Shown piece after piece: positions 13,475 through 14,269 of a stretch of DNA of 14,269 bases. A program made the translations under genes and the position numbers. The first letter of the stretch is position 1. Every line of letters begins with the position of its first letter. Source of the DNA: Thermofilaceae archaeon (GTDB taxonomy: Archaea; Thermoproteota; Thermoprotei; Thermofilales; Thermofilaceae). The notes under the pieces were generated by a model. It worked only from the letters and a program-made list of their open reading frames with translations. It was not told where the DNA came from and did not search any database. The stretch lies in assembly GCA_027017025.1 (NCBI GenBank), contig JALURH010000077.1:1-14269 (forward strand), given 5' to 3'.

Positions 13475-14179
13475 TGTTTGTTGTGGTGGGTATTGTTGGG
13501 CTAGTTTTTGTAGGGCTTTTGTTGCCTGGGCTGTTAGTCTGTGTGCTTGTTGGGTGATTTGGTCTAGTGTCTTGTCTGTGGTGTCTGTGTAGGCTTCTAT
13601 GCAGATGGATTTTAGGTACTGTCGTACTGTTAGGTGCGTGTCCGGTAGGTCCTGGACTGCCTGTAAGCCTTTTTCGAGGGTTTGGTGGAGGTCTGGTAAT
13701 GGTTTTTTGAGTGGTTGTATTTTTTGTGGTGTTAGGTTGTTTAGTGTTTTGCCCTGTAGCCATAGCTCTTCTATGTATTCTCGGAGTTTGTCGTCGGAGA
13801 CGGGGAGGGGGTGAAAGTCTTTGTAGATTTCATATTCTTCTAGGATCCATTCGAATAAGTGTGTAATGCATGCTGCTATTGCTGAGAGTATTTGTCTGTT
13901 TTTTCCTAGGGGTGTGTCGCTTTCTAGTGTTAGCTGGAGTGTTATGGGGCTTGGCGTAGGGTAGAGGTTTTGTTGGCACAGTTTATGGTGGTTTAGGGTG
14001 ATGTAAATCTGGGGGTGGGTGTTTACCCATATGAGTGTGTAGCCGTATTTTATCGGCTCCTGTTCTGTGTTCAGCGACTTGGGTAGTGGTTGCAGGTTAT
14101 TTATTTCGTGGAGCACGCCAGCTAGTCTGAGCGCGAGCTGCATGTTTTGCTCCTTTAATGTGTTGTTCATCTTCTTCAC
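13418..14179 (-). CDS. Unrecognised cysteine-conserved protein, paralogue 2
   Basis: The 253-residue protein reads from a GTG at 14179, or about 250 from ATG 14170; the GTG is preferred because it overlaps the preceding stop (GTGA), which suggests translational coupling. It is paralogous to the protein at 12537-13304, with cysteines at 68, 104, 193 and 238 matching 68, 104, 195 and 240. Conserved stretches are KYGY, QIYIT, LCQQNLYP, SDTPLG, AACI, LEEYEIY, REYIEELW, NNLTPQKI, LHQTLEKGLQAVQ and the C-terminal PCKTRHHHIGPWTIATW. The N-terminal 40 residues are helical and differ from paralogue 1. No membrane segment, signal peptide, nucleotide-binding or nuclease motif is visible. Composition is less skewed than paralogue 1 in its 5' half. 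Function unknown; metal binding or a disulfide-stabilised fold is possible from the cysteines. Confidence 0.78.
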   Translation of the reverse strand: MKKMNNTLKEQNMQLALRLAGVLHEINNLQPLPKSLNTEQEPIKYGYTLIWVNTHPQIYITLNHHKLCQQNLYPTPSPITLQLTLESDTPLGKNRQILSAIAACITHLFEWILEEYEIYKDFHPLPVSDDKLREYIEELWLQGKTLNNLTPQKIQPLKKPLPDLHQTLEKGLQAVQDLPDTHLTVRQYLKSICIEAYTDTTDKTLDQITQQAHRLTAQATKALQKLAQQYPPQQTNPCKTRHHHIGPWTIATW

Positions 14180-14268
14180 TTATAGTATTTTAGAATGTAT
14201 TTAGTAATGTTAATCCAGTTCTTTTCTCTTTCTTTTTCCGCTATTAAGGCTTTTAGTTGTCTCTTTTC
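14176..14268 (-). CDS. C-terminal end of an upstream gene, truncated by window edge
   Basis: The minus strand from the window edge to TGA 14178-14176 encodes 30 residues, KRQLKALIAEKEREKNWINI followed by TKYILKYYK. It is a charged, helical C-terminus. The stop overlaps the GTG of paralogue 2 by 4 nt (GTGA), a typical coupled-operon junction. That overlap is the main reason to call it coding. Its family cannot be judged from this fragment. Confidence 0.55.
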   Translation of the reverse strand, partial: EKRQLKALIAEKEREKNWINITKYILKYYK

Positions 14269-14269
14269 G

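Noticed and set aside
13413..13763. 116-residue minus-strand ORF inside paralogue 2
   Set aside because: It is the same compositional artefact and has no similarity to the neighbouring gene in that frame.
1..14269. CRISPR array or insertion sequence
   Set aside because: No regularly spaced direct repeats and no transposase other than the tyrosine recombinase were seen.

Overview
The window looks like chromosome of a hyperthermophilic crenarchaeon (Thermoproteota), most likely Desulfurococcales-like. The evidence is an archaeal/crenarchaeal EF-2 with the QMTVKAAN switch-I sequence, TATA-box promoters 20-30 nt upstream of starts (several leaderless or near-leaderless), GTG/TTG starts, a CDKAL1-type methylthiotransferase, an archaeal-type integrase with a zinc ribbon, and densely packed VapBC toxin-antitoxin loci. 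The species cannot be named from the sequence alone.

Layout. (1) 1-3431 is accessory DNA: the start of a small helical, RHH-like protein running off the left edge (-); a decayed AbrB-type VapB/VapC pair (+); an intact RHH-type VapB/VapC pair (-); a GC-rich intergenic island (about 1747-1927) that looks like a structured RNA with its own TATA box on the minus strand; a 66-residue leaderless ORF (+); and a tyrosine recombinase (-) whose TATA box lies inside a perfect 14-bp palindrome. (2) 3510-10004 is more housekeeping-like. It holds a radical-SAM tRNA methylthiotransferase (-), then a divergent two-gene operon (+) made of a secreted/membrane-anchored beta-rich protein with a cytoplasmic coiled coil, translationally linked (1-nt overlap) to a primase-like (archaeo-eukaryotic primase superfamily) protein, then a DUF3160 family membrane-anchored extracellular protein (+). 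(3) 10150-12354 is elongation factor 2 (-). (4) 12537-14269 is an unfamiliar minus-strand gene set: two tandem paralogues of 255 and about 253 residues and the end of a third gene that overlaps the second by 4 nt.

The most unusual signal is around 12.28-12.5 kb. Left of it the plus strand is A+C-rich; right of it the plus strand is G+T-rich, reaching 110 of 120 bases at 12421-12540, which is mostly non-coding. EF-2 and the paralogues are on the same strand, so gene direction does not explain the flip. The paralogues are built from A/C-rich codons (Thr, Gln, Asn, Pro, Lys, His), yet they keep four cysteines at matching positions and a nearly identical C-terminal motif. I recognise no family for them. 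They are the best candidate here for an undescribed system, and the skew flip is a candidate for a replication-origin or other strand-asymmetry boundary.
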